DNA of 64,000 nucleotides from JAFDXJ01 sp039811225 (GCA_039811225.1 JBDHYG010000006.1:54915-118914); one strand, 5' to 3'; shown: positions 46,574 to 56,432, counted from the first letter of the stretch. Notes: generated from the sequence alone by a model not told the origin. Translations and numbers: made by a program.

Positions 46574-47302
46574 ATGGGGACCATAACTGTTGAAACAACT
46601 CAAAATATTGAACTGGAATATGAACTGGCCGGAATTACAGACCGGGTTTTTGCTCGGCTCCTGGATTTGGTTTGCATTGCCGGGTATATCATTCTCGTCA
46701 TTGCTATAATTGGTTTTAATACGTTTTCCAATTTTATAGACAATAATGGATGGATACTTTTATTCTTATATCTTCCGGTGCTTTTCTATCACTTAATTTG
46801 TGAATCCCTTTTTAATGGCCAAAGTATCGGTAAAATGGTACTGCGAATCCGGGTGATCAGCCTGAATGGAAATCAACCGGCCCTCTCGCAATACCTGTTA
46901 CGCTGGCTCTTTCGCCTGGTTGATTTTACACTTACCAGTAGTTTATTGGCATTCATCATGGTAGTAGTTAGTGAAAAACATCAGCGCCTGGGTGACCTGG
47001 TGGCTGGCACCGCTGTCATTAAAACTAAACGAAAGACTTCCTTATCCCAAACAATTTATACTCCGGTAGTGGATCCACATTATCAACCTCTATACCCTGA
47101 AGTGATCCATCTCTCGGATAAGGATATGCAGCTGATAAAAGAAGTGATTATAAGTGCCAACCGTTATTCCAATAAAACGATCATAGATGATACTGCCAGG
47201 AAAATCGAAGATGTGTTGCAGATCAAAAACAAACAAGAAAACGCTATCCAGTTTTTATATACCGTTTTACGTGATTATAATTACCTGACGTCAAACCTTT
47301 GA
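46574..47302 (+). CDS. RDD family membrane protein
   Basis: The 242-residue protein has the RDD signature ITDRVFARLLDLVCIAGYIIL near residue 20, a second helix around 60-80, and a third in the segment LVDFTLTSSLLAFIMVVVS, followed by the characteristic HQRLGDLVAGTAVIK. The C-terminal 90 residues are cytoplasmic and include a conserved-looking helical region with NRYSNKTIIDDTARKIEDVLQ. It diverges from the SpoIIM-like gene. The sequence ATCTTTG nine bases before the ATG resembles a -7 box and would put the transcript start almost on the start codon. Confidence 0.9.
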   Translation: MGTITVETTQNIELEYELAGITDRVFARLLDLVCIAGYIILVIAIIGFNTFSNFIDNNGWILLFLYLPVLFYHLICESLFNGQSIGKMVLRIRVISLNGNQPALSQYLLRWLFRLVDFTLTSSLLAFIMVVVSEKHQRLGDLVAGTAVIKTKRKTSLSQTIYTPVVDPHYQPLYPEVIHLSDKDMQLIKEVIISANRYSNKTIIDDTARKIEDVLQIKNKQENAIQFLYTVLRDYNYLTSNL

Positions 47303-47303
47303 C

Positions 47304-47726
47304 TCAGGGTAAGGGCGCTAATGCAGTAAATGGGGCATGAGGAATATTGCGCAGGATGGTAAACAGCATGACTGTAATAAACACTGTCCATACAAACCAC
47401 CTGGTATAAAATACAGGTTGTGCTAATTTGGATTTGCGAAACGTATTCAACACAAAAACAATGGCGGCATACCCCAATAACGGCAGGCTGCTAATGGCTA
47501 ACAAATTATCATGCAGGCTTTCCAGGAAATTGCCATGCAATAACGCGGAGAGCGCACGTTGTGCACCACAACCCGGGCAATACAAACCAGTGAGCAGGTG
47601 AAAAGGACATTGCGGAAAAAAGGAGGCCGGGCTTCTTGCATCAAAATAAGTGTATAGCAATATGATCATACATACTGCTATACACTTCAGGACAAAAGGG
47701 ATATAATTTTTCCTGTATGCAATCAT
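47304..47726 (-). CDS. DUF2752 membrane protein
   Basis: The 140-residue protein has three to four helices and the DUF2752 hallmark CPFHLLTGLYCPGCGAQRALSALLHGN, with four cysteines close together, followed by a helix starting DNLLAISSLPLLGY. The family is of unknown function. Twelve bp separate it from the dispanin-like gene, a pairing common in this phylum, and its stop lies one base from the convergent RDD stop. Confidence 0.88.
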   Translation of the reverse strand: MIAYRKNYIPFVLKCIAVCMIILLYTYFDARSPASFFPQCPFHLLTGLYCPGCGAQRALSALLHGNFLESLHDNLLAISSLPLLGYAAIVFVLNTFRKSKLAQPVFYTRWFVWTVFITVMLFTILRNIPHAPFTALAPLP

Positions 47727-47738
47727 CCTGTCCCTTGA

Positions 47739-48062
47739 TTAGTAATCATTAAAATTAAACCCCCGGGTAGTCCAAAAAGCAGTGAGGCCAAAGGCAAATA
47801 CAGCAAGAATATAAAGTACGATTACTGCCAGGCCTACAAAGAACCCGATTTTTGTCCATTTACCGGCATCTTTAGAAGCCTGTAAGGCGCCGGCATAATC
47901 ACCCATTTGAAATTTGGTATTTACCTGGGTGGCAAAAATGATACCTGCAATACCAAAGGGCAGGCAACAAAATAAAGTAACTAAAATAGCTTCTACCAGC
48001 CAGTTTTTTGGAGGGGGCATCCCCGGTTGTGGGGGCATGGCACCCGGCATTGTTTGGTCCAT
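47739..48062 (-). CDS. CD225/dispanin-family small membrane protein
   Basis: The 107-residue protein has a methionine/proline-rich start (MPGAMPPQPGMPPPKNW) and two helices. The first, LVEAILVTLFCCLPFGIAGIIFA, followed by VNTKFQMGDYAGALQASKDAGKWTKIG, is the CD225 signature also found in interferon-induced IFITM proteins. The bacterial role is unknown. It probably precedes DUF2752 in a two-gene unit. Confidence 0.9.
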   Translation of the reverse strand: MDQTMPGAMPPQPGMPPPKNWLVEAILVTLFCCLPFGIAGIIFATQVNTKFQMGDYAGALQASKDAGKWTKIGFFVGLAVIVLYILAVFAFGLTAFWTTRGFNFNDY

Positions 48063-48168
48063 ATTTTTAGTTTATGTGAAGAATGAAGTGAAAACTACTC
48101 AATCTCCCTGAAACTAAAAAATTTTAAATGGCTAATTTTCCCGGGTATTAACTAAATGGTCACCTGGT

Positions 48169-49644
48169 TTAATAAGCGCGGGCAAATAAAACCCGTTGTG
48201 TGGATGGCTTCCCGGTGAGGATACATTTCCCCTCTTCCATTTTATTGTTCAATGGGATACACCGGATGGTTGCCTTGGTGAGTTCTTTAATTTTTTCTTC
48301 TGTTTCGGAACTGCCATCCCAGTGGGCTGCAATAAAACCGCCCGTGGTATCTAATGCCTGGGTGAATGCTTCAAAATTATCCACCTCAATAATATTTGCA
48401 TCCCTGAATTTTTCTGCTTTCCGGAAAATATTATCCTGGATTTCAGCAAGCAAATCCTGAATATAAGTATCAATACCTGCTAAAGAAATGGTGCTTTTTT
48501 CCCGGGTATCCCTTCGGGCAATTTCCACAGTATTATTTTCCAGGTCACGGGCGCCAATGGCAATGCGCAATGGAACACCTTTCATTTCATATTCAGAAAA
48601 TTTCCAACCCGGTCGCGCATTATCGCTATCATCGTATTTCACGGAAATATTCAGAGCTTTCAGGGCTGCCATCATTTCCCTGGCTTTTTGGGTAATACGT
48701 TCTTTTTGTTCTGCTGTTTTGGCAATGGGTATAATCACCACCTGGATGGGTGCCAGGCTGGGTGGCAGTACCAGGCCTTCATCATCACTATGGGTCATGA
48801 TCAAGGCACCGATTAATCGTGTGGTGACCCCCCAACTGGTTGCCCATACATAATCCAGTTTGTTTTCTTTATCACTGAATTTTACATCAAATGCTTTGGC
48901 AAAATTTTGTCCCAGGAAATGGGATGTACCCGCTTGTAATGCTTTGCCATCCTGCATCAATGCTTCAATGCAATATGTATCTACCGCTCCGGCAAATCGT
49001 TCATTCGCTGTTTTCACTCCCCGAATAACCGGCATCGCCATATATTTTTCAGCAAAATCGGCATATACCCGGAGCATTTGTTTTGCTTCGGCTTCGGCTT
49101 CTTCGCGTGAGGCATGTGCTGTATGGCCTTCCTGCCAGAGGAATTCAGTGGTACGCAAAAAAAGCCTGGTACGCATTTCCCAGCGCACTACATTGGCCCA
49201 TTGATTAATCAGTAAGGGTAGATCCCGATAAGATTGAATCCAGGTTTTATATGTGCTCCAGATAATAGTTTCCGAAGTAGGCCGCACAATCAGTTCTTCT
49301 TCTAATTTTGCTTCGGGATCCACTATAATTCCATTGCCGTTCTCCTCGTTTTTCAACCGGTAATGAGTGACCACCGCACATTCTTTTGCGAAGCCTTCCA
49401 CATGAGCGGCTTCTTTACTTAAAAAACTTTTTGGAATGAATAACGGGAAATAGGCATTCACATGACCGGTATCTTTAAACATCCGGTCGAGTTGCTGTTG
49501 CATTTTTTCCCAAATGGCATAGCCATACGGTTTAATAACCATACATCCGCGAACAGCGCTATAATCAGCCAGGCCGGCTTTTAAAACAATATCATTGTAC
49601 CATTGCGAATAATCCACTTCCCGTGCAGTAATTTCTTTTGACAT
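48169..49644 (-). CDS. proS: Prolyl-tRNA synthetase (archaeal/eukaryal type)
   Basis: ProRS charges tRNA-Pro. The 491-residue protein is of type 3, without the bacterial editing insertion between motifs 2 and 3. Motif 1 is around GCMVIKPYGYAIWEKMQQQLD, motif 2 in NVVRWEMRTRLFLRTTEFLWQEGHTAH and motif 3 near TSWGVTTRLIGALIMTHSDDEGL. The anticodon-binding domain follows, and the extra C-terminal domain contains the conserved terminal region ending in a tyrosine (FARAY), as seen in archaeal-type enzymes. The divergent gene is a lipoprotein. A -7 box lies about 130 bp upstream. Confidence 0.96.
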   Translation of the reverse strand: MSKEITAREVDYSQWYNDIVLKAGLADYSAVRGCMVIKPYGYAIWEKMQQQLDRMFKDTGHVNAYFPLFIPKSFLSKEAAHVEGFAKECAVVTHYRLKNEENGNGIIVDPEAKLEEELIVRPTSETIIWSTYKTWIQSYRDLPLLINQWANVVRWEMRTRLFLRTTEFLWQEGHTAHASREEAEAEAKQMLRVYADFAEKYMAMPVIRGVKTANERFAGAVDTYCIEALMQDGKALQAGTSHFLGQNFAKAFDVKFSDKENKLDYVWATSWGVTTRLIGALIMTHSDDEGLVLPPSLAPIQVVIIPIAKTAEQKERITQKAREMMAALKALNISVKYDDSDNARPGWKFSEYEMKGVPLRIAIGARDLENNTVEIARRDTREKSTISLAGIDTYIQDLLAEIQDNIFRKAEKFRDANIIEVDNFEAFTQALDTTGGFIAAHWDGSSETEEKIKELTKATIRCIPLNNKMEEGKCILTGKPSTQRVLFARAY

Positions 49645-49771
49645 GCAATTTTTTTAAACAATAAAAGAATACCCGGCAACGTATCTTTTTAATGAAGGCT
49701 TAACAGGAACAAAACAGCGGTTTCCTGTAAATTTTGTAACTTTATGCCGTAATTTATTTGCCATAAAAGCG

Positions 49772-49779
49772 CAAATGTA
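49772..49779 (-). promoter_or_regulatory. Putative -7 box for proS with a long leader
   Basis: On the minus strand TACATTTG matches TAnnTTTG. Its use would leave a leader of about 120 bases before proS, in a 171-bp divergent gap. Confidence 0.35.
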
Positions 49780-49815
49780 ATTACTTCAACATTTATACAC
49801 AATAAACTACTTATA

Positions 49816-50532
49816 ATGTACAAAAATCTTTTTCTATTGTTGATCGCAGCCCTGCTTTTTACCGGTTGCTCCACTTACCGATCCGGGCAAACACCGGATG
49901 ATGTGTATTATTCACCGGATCAACCAGATAATAATTCCGTGCAATATGTAAACACAGATGAAGATAATTACCTGCGCATGAAAGTGCAGAATTATACCCG
50001 CTGGGGTATGCTGGATGATTTTGATTACTGGTACGACAGCCGGTATTATGGCTATCATTTTTATGCTTTCAATAACCCCTACTCTTACTGGGGATTTTAT
50101 CCATATTCTTTCGGTTATTCTTCTTACTGGTTCAATTTTGGTTTCTATCCCTGGGGATATAGTCCATGGGGATATTCTCCCTGGGGTTTTTATTCTCCCT
50201 ATGCCACGATTGTGTATTACAAAAACCGCAATACCTATTATGGGAATATCCTGAATGGGAATATGTGGAGTTATCAAAATTCGTTGTACAATAATACCAA
50301 TTACACACAGCCACAAAATACCGGTAAGAAAAGTTTTGGTTCTTTATTTAAAAGTAATTTCTCCGCGCGTGAGCAAAACACCAACCCGTATATAACTTCT
50401 GATAAAAGAAATACACCCGTTCGTGTTTTTCAACCGGCAAGACCTGTACAGCCCGTGATAAATGGCGCCCGCAGTGGTGGATTCAAAAGCACTGGCAGTA
50501 ATATGGGCAGCCGGCCACCCAAAAATAATTAA
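49816..50532 (+). CDS. Tyr/Trp/Gly-rich lipoprotein
   Basis: The 238-residue protein has a lipoprotein signal with the lipobox FTGC (MYKNLFLLLIAALLFTGC). The middle is extremely rich in Tyr, Phe, Trp and Gly and carries near-perfect repeats of the unit YSPWG (from YPWGYSPWGYSP into PWGFYSP) around residues 108-128, followed by an asparagine-rich tail with GGFKSTGSNMGSRPP. I do not know its function; aromatic-rich lipoproteins of this type are often found near outer-membrane barrels, and the next gene here is one. It lies divergent to proS. Confidence 0.82.
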   Translation: MYKNLFLLLIAALLFTGCSTYRSGQTPDDVYYSPDQPDNNSVQYVNTDEDNYLRMKVQNYTRWGMLDDFDYWYDSRYYGYHFYAFNNPYSYWGFYPYSFGYSSYWFNFGFYPWGYSPWGYSPWGFYSPYATIVYYKNRNTYYGNILNGNMWSYQNSLYNNTNYTQPQNTGKKSFGSLFKSNFSAREQNTNPYITSDKRNTPVRVFQPARPVQPVINGARSGGFKSTGSNMGSRPPKNN

Positions 50533-50582
50533 CCGCTTTGTTTCTATTATTTCAATTGAATTACAGGAAGATTTTCTGCAAT

Positions 50583-52118
50583 ATGAAGATTGTATTTATT
50601 CTTTGTTCCACCTGCTTCATGTATTCCCTGGCAATGGCCCAGGTACCGGAAGATGCGTTGCGCAATAGCTGGTATATTCCCATGGGCAGCGCCCGATCCA
50701 TGGCGATTGGTGGCGCAATGGGCGCATTAGGAGGCGATATCAGTGCGAATAACAACAATCCCGCCGGGCTGGGTTTATATAAAACAAAAGAAGCAGTACT
50801 TTCTCCCGCTTTGCAGTTGAATAATAATTCAATTCATTTCAGGGGTACCGGTAGCCGCTCCCAAGGGAATGCTTTTTCTTATGGTTCATCCGGGCTTGTG
50901 TTAGGCGCTACCAATTCAAGCCGGCACCAGGGAAACACCATCAGTAACAGTTTTTCCATTTCCATTACACAATTAACGAGCTTTCACAATAACACCTATT
51001 ACCAGGGTTTGAATAATGTAAGTTCCTTTTCTGAACAATACCTGGAAGAGTTAATTGCTGCCGGTGCCAGTCCACAGGCAGCAGAGCAGAATTATATCTT
51101 TGGTTCTTCACTTGCTTATCGCACGTACCTGATTGATACATTTACGATAAATGGCCAATTCGCCGGTTATAAAAGCCTGGTACCTGTAGCTACGGGCATC
51201 AACCAGGAACGGCAGGAAGAAACACGTGGCGGCATACATGAACTATCCTTTGCCTTTGCGCGCAATACCGCAGACCGGCTTTACCTGGGAGCTTCTATTA
51301 ATATACCCATAGTCGGTTATCAGAGTGACCTTACTTACACCGAAACAGATATCTCCGGAGACCCGGATAATAATTTTGATCACTTTACCTTTTCCCGGCA
51401 TTATACATCTTCAGGTTTTGGCATCAATGCTAAATTGGGACTTATTTATAAAACCAAATCACCCTTTCGCTGGGGGATTGCTTTGCATACGCCCTCTTTT
51501 ATTTCATTTCGTGATCAATTACGAGCCGCAATGACCACGAATACAGAAGGCTATGCCGGAACCGTTTCTGAAAGCAGTGATCACTTAAACAATGGCAACC
51601 CGGGTATAGTGGAATATGTTTTACAAACTCCCTGGAAAGCCATTTTGAGCGGGTCCGTTGTTTTAAGTGAAAACAGCGATACAAAATTGCAAAGAGGCTT
51701 TATCAGTGCCGACCTGGAATATATCAACTATAGAAGTTCCCGGTTTTACACTTCCGGTTCCGGGGATGAAAGCCAGGCCGCTTATTATCAGCAAGTCAAT
51801 TCTACCATAAAAGATTATTATAAAGGCGCCCTGAATTTTCGTCTTGGTGGTGAATTAAAATTTGACCCCTGGATGGTCCGACTTGGTGGTGCTTTTTATG
51901 GTAGCCCCTATGCGGATAAGGCATTAAAAGCCAATCGCATCCTGGCTTCCGGTGGGATCGGGTACCGGCATCATGGTTTTTTCATTGATCTTACCTACGT
52001 AGCAATCTTTCATAAAGACGTTAATTTCCCCTACCGGTTAACGGACAAACCCAATACGTTTGCCGAATTGCAAACCAATACATCTACCCTCCTGCTCACT
52101 GTTGGCATTAAGCTGTGA
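50583..52118 (+). CDS. FadL/OmpP1-like outer-membrane protein
   Basis: From the ATG at 50583 the 511-residue protein has a signal peptide (MKIVFILCSTCFMYSLAMAQ) and then ARSMAIGGAMGALGGDISANNNNPAGLGLYK, the conserved N-terminal hatch region of the FadL/TodX family, which in FadL lies inside the barrel. Strands rich in aromatic residues continue to the end, which reads NTSTLLLTVGIKL with a leucine in last position. Family members import hydrophobic compounds; the substrate here is unknown. The 15-codon longer reading with a TTG start is unlikely because it would put a charged segment before the signal. It starts 50 bp after the lipoprotein gene. Confidence 0.85.
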   Translation: MKIVFILCSTCFMYSLAMAQVPEDALRNSWYIPMGSARSMAIGGAMGALGGDISANNNNPAGLGLYKTKEAVLSPALQLNNNSIHFRGTGSRSQGNAFSYGSSGLVLGATNSSRHQGNTISNSFSISITQLTSFHNNTYYQGLNNVSSFSEQYLEELIAAGASPQAAEQNYIFGSSLAYRTYLIDTFTINGQFAGYKSLVPVATGINQERQEETRGGIHELSFAFARNTADRLYLGASINIPIVGYQSDLTYTETDISGDPDNNFDHFTFSRHYTSSGFGINAKLGLIYKTKSPFRWGIALHTPSFISFRDQLRAAMTTNTEGYAGTVSESSDHLNNGNPGIVEYVLQTPWKAILSGSVVLSENSDTKLQRGFISADLEYINYRSSRFYTSGSGDESQAAYYQQVNSTIKDYYKGALNFRLGGELKFDPWMVRLGGAFYGSPYADKALKANRILASGGIGYRHHGFFIDLTYVAIFHKDVNFPYRLTDKPNTFAELQTNTSTLLLTVGIKL

Positions 52119-52158
52119 GGAATGCAACGGGGAACTTCTTTCCTGTAAAATAAGTACT

Positions 52159-52166
52159 TACCTTTG
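52159..52166 (+). promoter_or_regulatory. Putative -7 box for valS
   Basis: TACCTTTG matches TAnnTTTG and lies 17 bp before the valS start, giving a leader of about 13 bases. Confidence 0.45.
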
Positions 52167-52183
52167 CTGCCATTTTTGATACT

Positions 52184-54793
52184 ATGGAAATGACAAAAAA
52201 TTTTATCCCGGCAGATGTTGAAAGCAAATGGTACAAACATTGGATGGAGAAAGGCTATTTCCATAGCGAACCGGATTCCCGTACACCATTTACCATAACA
52301 ATGCCCCCGCCCAATGTTACCGGCATTTTGCACATGGGCCATACCCTGAATTGCAGCATCCAGGACATACTCATTCGATATGCACGTATGTCGGGAAAAA
52401 ATGCCTGTTGGGTGCCCGGTATGGATCATGCTTCAATAGCCACAGAAGCAAAAGTAGTAGCACTGTTGCGGGAAAAAGGAATAAAAAAATCAGACCTGAC
52501 CCGCGAAGAATTCCTGGCACATGCCTGGGAATGGAAAGAAAAATATGGAGGCATTATTTTACAACAATTAAAGAAACTGGGCTGTAGCCCGGATTGGGAT
52601 AAAACCACATTTACACTGGATGCTGATTATTCCAAAGCCGTGTATAAAACTTTTGTGGACTTGTATAAAAAAGGCCTGATCTATCGAGGGGTACGTATGA
52701 TTCACTGGGATGTAAAAGCCCGAACAGCACTGAGCGATGAAGAGGTAATTTATAAAGAAGTACAATCTAAACTTTTTTATATAAAATATAAAGTAGATGC
52801 ACCGGGAGAAGAATACCTGCAAATAGCCACCGTTCGCCCGGAAACGATTTTAGGCGATACCGCCATTTGCGTTCATCCCGATGATGAAAGATATAAACAC
52901 CTGCATGGCCAGTTTGTATTTGTACCCCTGATCAATCGCCGCATTCCGGTGATTACAGATATGTATGTGGACAAGGAATTTGGTACCGGTGCTTTAAAAA
53001 TCACACCGGCACATGATATCAATGACTACCAGATCGGCCTGAAACATCAATTGGAAGTGATTGATGTGCTCAATGAAGATGGCACTATGAGTGTGGCTGC
53101 AGCCATGTATGAGGGTATGGATCGTTTTGAAGCAAGGGAAAAAATTTGTACTGCATTGGAAGCCGGTAACCACCTGGCAAAAGTAACAGCCTATACAAAT
53201 CAAATTGGTTTTTCAGAACGAACCAATGTCGTAGTAGAACCCCGGTTGAGCAAGCAATGGTGGGTAAGCATGAAAAGCCTGGCTACTCCTGCCCTGGCAC
53301 CGGTAATGGATGACGTTATTCGTTTTTTCCCGGTGAAATATAAAAACCTCTACCGGCATTGGATGGAAAATATTAAAGATTGGTGTATCAGCCGGCAACT
53401 CTGGTGGGGCCACCGTATTCCCGCCTGGTATGATGCGGAGGGGAATATTTATGTTGCCGAAAATGAAGAACAACTTTTCATAGATTATCCTGAATTAAAA
53501 GGCCGGGTATTGCAGCAGGATGAAGATGTTTTGGATACCTGGTTTTCTTCCTGGCTTTGGCCGATAGAAGTGTTTAAAGGCATCTCGCATCCCGATAATA
53601 AAGACATAAATTATTATTATCCTACCAGTACGCTGGTGACTGCGCCGGAAATTATCTTTTTTTGGGTAGCCCGCATGATCATGGCTGGATATGCGTACAG
53701 GGAGGAGAAACCTTTCCAGGATGTATATTTCACCGGTATTGTACGCGATAAAGAAGGGAAAAAAATGAGTAAAAGCCTCGGTAATTCCCCGGACCTGCTG
53801 GCATTGATTGATACCTATGGAGCGGATGCCGTGCGCTTTGGTGTAATTGTCAGCTCCCCTGCCGGTAATGACTTATTATTTGATGTAGCCAGCCTGGACC
53901 AGGGGCGCAATTTCAATAACAAACTCTGGAATGTTGCCAAGTTATTGCAAATCTGGAAATCAAATACAACACCGGATAACCAACATTCCGACTCCGGCTT
54001 TGCTATCTCCTGGTTTCAACAACGCTTATTGGAATGCCGGCAACAGGTAGCCCAGCAAATGCAACATTATCAAATCAGTGAAGCACTGAAAACAATTTAC
54101 TCCCTCATTTGGGATGACTTTTGCAGTTGGTATATCGAATGGGTGAAACCCGCACCCGGTGCACCTTGCAGCGAACAGGTACTTACCCGATCCATACAAT
54201 TTATGGATGCTTTGTTGCAACTTTTGCATCCCTTCATGCCTTTCATCACGGAAGAAATATATCACCAGTTGGAGGAGCGGGAAGATGATTTGTGTGTAAA
54301 GCAGTTTACCGAAATAACAACAGCAACAGATACTGCCATTCTCGCCAATGGCGCTTTGTTGAAAAAAATCATAACTGCATTCCGGGATACAAGAAATAAA
54401 CAAAAACTGAAACCAAAAGAAAGTATCCGTGTTTCCCTTCTTGCTGCAAACCAGGAAAAGTATCAGGGTCTCCTGCCGCTTTTGGAAAAACAATTATATG
54501 CATCTGCGATTTCATTCGTTACTACTCCACCGGTTAATACCATTGTGCTGGCCATTGAAGATGACCGTTTTTATATTGAAACAGCACAGGCCATTGCGCC
54601 CGGAACATTGAAAGAAGACCTGGAAAAAGATTTACTCTATCAACAAAACTTTTTAGCATCGGTAGAAAAAAAATTGGCCAATGAAAAATTTATGCAACAT
54701 GCCAAAGCAGAGATCATCGCATTAGAACAAAAGAAGCGCGATGATGCATTGGCACGTATTAAAGCCATAGAAGAAAGTTTAAAACTCTTATAA
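52184..54793 (+). CDS. valS: Valyl-tRNA synthetase
   Basis: ValRS is the class I enzyme that charges tRNA-Val and edits mischarged threonine. The 869-residue protein has the HIGH motif as GILHMGH near residue 47, the CP1 editing domain between about 190 and 360 (including TVRPETILGDTAICVHPDD and TPAHDINDY), the KMSKS motif in KKMSKSLGNSPD near 525, the anticodon-binding domain, and the C-terminal coiled-coil arm (from EDLEKDLLYQQNFLASVEKK onward). The PAP2 gene follows after nine bp, so the two are cotranscribed. Confidence 0.97.
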   Translation: MEMTKNFIPADVESKWYKHWMEKGYFHSEPDSRTPFTITMPPPNVTGILHMGHTLNCSIQDILIRYARMSGKNACWVPGMDHASIATEAKVVALLREKGIKKSDLTREEFLAHAWEWKEKYGGIILQQLKKLGCSPDWDKTTFTLDADYSKAVYKTFVDLYKKGLIYRGVRMIHWDVKARTALSDEEVIYKEVQSKLFYIKYKVDAPGEEYLQIATVRPETILGDTAICVHPDDERYKHLHGQFVFVPLINRRIPVITDMYVDKEFGTGALKITPAHDINDYQIGLKHQLEVIDVLNEDGTMSVAAAMYEGMDRFEAREKICTALEAGNHLAKVTAYTNQIGFSERTNVVVEPRLSKQWWVSMKSLATPALAPVMDDVIRFFPVKYKNLYRHWMENIKDWCISRQLWWGHRIPAWYDAEGNIYVAENEEQLFIDYPELKGRVLQQDEDVLDTWFSSWLWPIEVFKGISHPDNKDINYYYPTSTLVTAPEIIFFWVARMIMAGYAYREEKPFQDVYFTGIVRDKEGKKMSKSLGNSPDLLALIDTYGADAVRFGVIVSSPAGNDLLFDVASLDQGRNFNNKLWNVAKLLQIWKSNTTPDNQHSDSGFAISWFQQRLLECRQQVAQQMQHYQISEALKTIYSLIWDDFCSWYIEWVKPAPGAPCSEQVLTRSIQFMDALLQLLHPFMPFITEEIYHQLEEREDDLCVKQFTEITTATDTAILANGALLKKIITAFRDTRNKQKLKPKESIRVSLLAANQEKYQGLLPLLEKQLYASAISFVTTPPVNTIVLAIEDDRFYIETAQAIAPGTLKEDLEKDLLYQQNFLASVEKKLANEKFMQHAKAEIIALEQKKRDDALARIKAIEESLKLL

Positions 54794-54802
54794 TTAGCCA
54801 CC

Positions 54803-55426
54803 ATGAAGCGATTCCTTCTGCCCCTGCTATGCCTGCTATTAACCTATTCCCCGTACGAGGCAATGGCACAAAATGCAGATATTAATATTTTGAAAAGCAT
54901 TAATCCCGAAACACCAAAAGCCGGTATATGGACTGCAACTTCCGGTTCAGCATACCCGGTGAGTGGGGCTTTGCCTGTAGGTTTGCTGGTAACCGGTTTT
55001 ATCAATAAAGATAAATCCCTGCAGGAAAAAGGCTGGCAGGCTGCCGGGGCATTGGCTATAAATTTTGTTATCACGCAAGGGTTGAAATATACCGTTGACC
55101 GGGAACGGCCTTATGAAAAATATAGTTTTATTCATCCATATGATGCATCTTCTTCAGGCAAATCATTTCCTTCAGGGCATGTATCCATGGCATTTGCCAC
55201 GGCAACTACATTAGCTATCGAATGCAAGAAATGGTATATCACCGTACCAGCTTATTTATGGGCAACTGGTGTGGGCTATTCCCGGTTATATATGGGTGAG
55301 CATTACCCGACAGATGTGTTGGCCGGGGCTGCTATTGGCGCCGGTAGCGCTGTACTCAGCAATTGGCTTTCTCATAAAATTTTTGACCGTGATAAGAAAA
55401 CAGCCCAAGTAAGTTTCGTTCAATAA
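54803..55426 (+). CDS. PAP2-family membrane-associated phosphatase
   Basis: The 207-residue protein starts with a signal/anchor helix and shows the three PAP2 motifs: KYTVDRERP (KxxxxxxRP), FPSGHVS and SRLYMGEHYPTD, with the histidines that act in catalysis. Such enzymes remove phosphate from phosphatidate or undecaprenyl pyrophosphate; the exact lipid is not known here. Only two to four hydrophobic stretches are present, with fewer helices than the classical six-helix form. It follows valS directly. Confidence 0.93.
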   Translation: MKRFLLPLLCLLLTYSPYEAMAQNADINILKSINPETPKAGIWTATSGSAYPVSGALPVGLLVTGFINKDKSLQEKGWQAAGALAINFVITQGLKYTVDRERPYEKYSFIHPYDASSSGKSFPSGHVSMAFATATTLAIECKKWYITVPAYLWATGVGYSRLYMGEHYPTDVLAGAAIGAGSAVLSNWLSHKIFDRDKKTAQVSFVQ

Positions 55427-55577
55427 GCCTTTAGTACATAGTTCTCTCTCTGTTATTTAATTTTTAAAGTTCTTTGCACGTTGATGTGTATTGAATTAAA
55501 TTATTAATATAACTAAATCAACGAACTTCTTACAACACTTTACTTTTGAATTAACTTTCTCAGTAGACAATACGCCA

Positions 55578-56432
55578 TTACATTTTAATATTCGATTCAA
55601 ATTCTTTGAGAGATTGGCCGTCCTTCTTTTTCCATTCTGTCAAGCCATTTGCATTTCGACCCATGACGATGACAGCAGCCGTGGATGGGCTACTAAAAAT
55701 AAAATCATCAGAAAATTCGTAATAATCTCCCTTGTCAACCAGAACGCCATCATCTATAAGTTTCTGTCGGAATGTAATAAAGCCCGGTGATAACGAATTT
55801 ACAATAGAAGCAGCCGCTTTAGAATTTTTGAAAACAACAAAACCTTCAGTTGTTGGCTCGCCTTGCCCATCAGCACCCCGTGCCCCTTTAATAAAAAATA
55901 CTTCCTGCTTTTGTGTTGGCTTGTATTCTCTTTTCTCTTCGAAAACTTTATGACCTAATGTATTTACAAGCATTTTAATGTTTTCAATAAATTCTTCCAT
56001 TTCAGCTTTATCTGACTCTGATATCGAAGATTGTGTAGGGATTATAGAATTATTGACTAAATACCGATTAGCTGATTTAGCTAATTCGTGAAGCCGGTTT
56101 TCTAGGTATTTGATATGCGCCTTATTTAAGTTTTCATCTTTACTGATAAAGACAATGGCTTCATTCCAGAAATATTTTTGTATCAATTGCTGATTTAAAC
56201 GTTTTAATATTGATTCAGCCTCACCAATATATACCTGATCTTTTCCTGTATCATCTTTGCCAAATAATAAATATACACCTGTGCTTAGCAGATCTGTGCG
56301 ATCAGTGCAATCCTTAATTTTTATTCTCGGAATTTTATATGCTTTTCCGGACCAATTGGACAATTCACAACTCATTCGCCCGTTAGGTTCTCCATCAATG
56401 AGAAAAATTTTAATCGTCTTACCGAAATTCAT
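55578..56432 (-). CDS. GIY-YIG nuclease with DUF4357 tail
   Basis: From the ATG at 56432 the 284-residue protein begins with a short leader and then a GIY-YIG fold near residue 52: TGVYLLFG ... QVYIGEAESILKRL, with the conserved glutamate helix in HIKYLENRLHELAKSA. The last 55 residues carry DUF4357 (DDFIFSSPSTAAVIVMGRNANGLTEWK). The catalytic Tyr and Arg equivalents are present. Enzymes of this architecture are usually standalone nucleases near restriction or mobile genes, but none is adjacent. The gene and its flanks are AT-rich compared with the neighbours, a hint of transfer. The function is not known. Confidence 0.85.
   Translation of the reverse strand: MNFGKTIKIFLIDGEPNGRMSCELSNWSGKAYKIPRIKIKDCTDRTDLLSTGVYLLFGKDDTGKDQVYIGEAESILKRLNQQLIQKYFWNEAIVFISKDENLNKAHIKYLENRLHELAKSANRYLVNNSIIPTQSSISESDKAEMEEFIENIKMLVNTLGHKVFEEKREYKPTQKQEVFFIKGARGADGQGEPTTEGFVVFKNSKAAASIVNSLSPGFITFRQKLIDDGVLVDKGDYYEFSDDFIFSSPSTAAVIVMGRNANGLTEWKKKDGQSLKEFESNIKM

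Noticed and set aside
50108..50200. Tandem nucleotide repeats in the aromatic lipoprotein as a possible CRISPR or regulatory array
   Set aside because: The units are in frame, only about 15 bp and encode the YSPWG peptide; there are no spacers.
55578..56432. Homing endonuclease in an intron
   Set aside because: No intron-like core or split gene surrounds the GIY-YIG gene; the neighbouring genes are intact.
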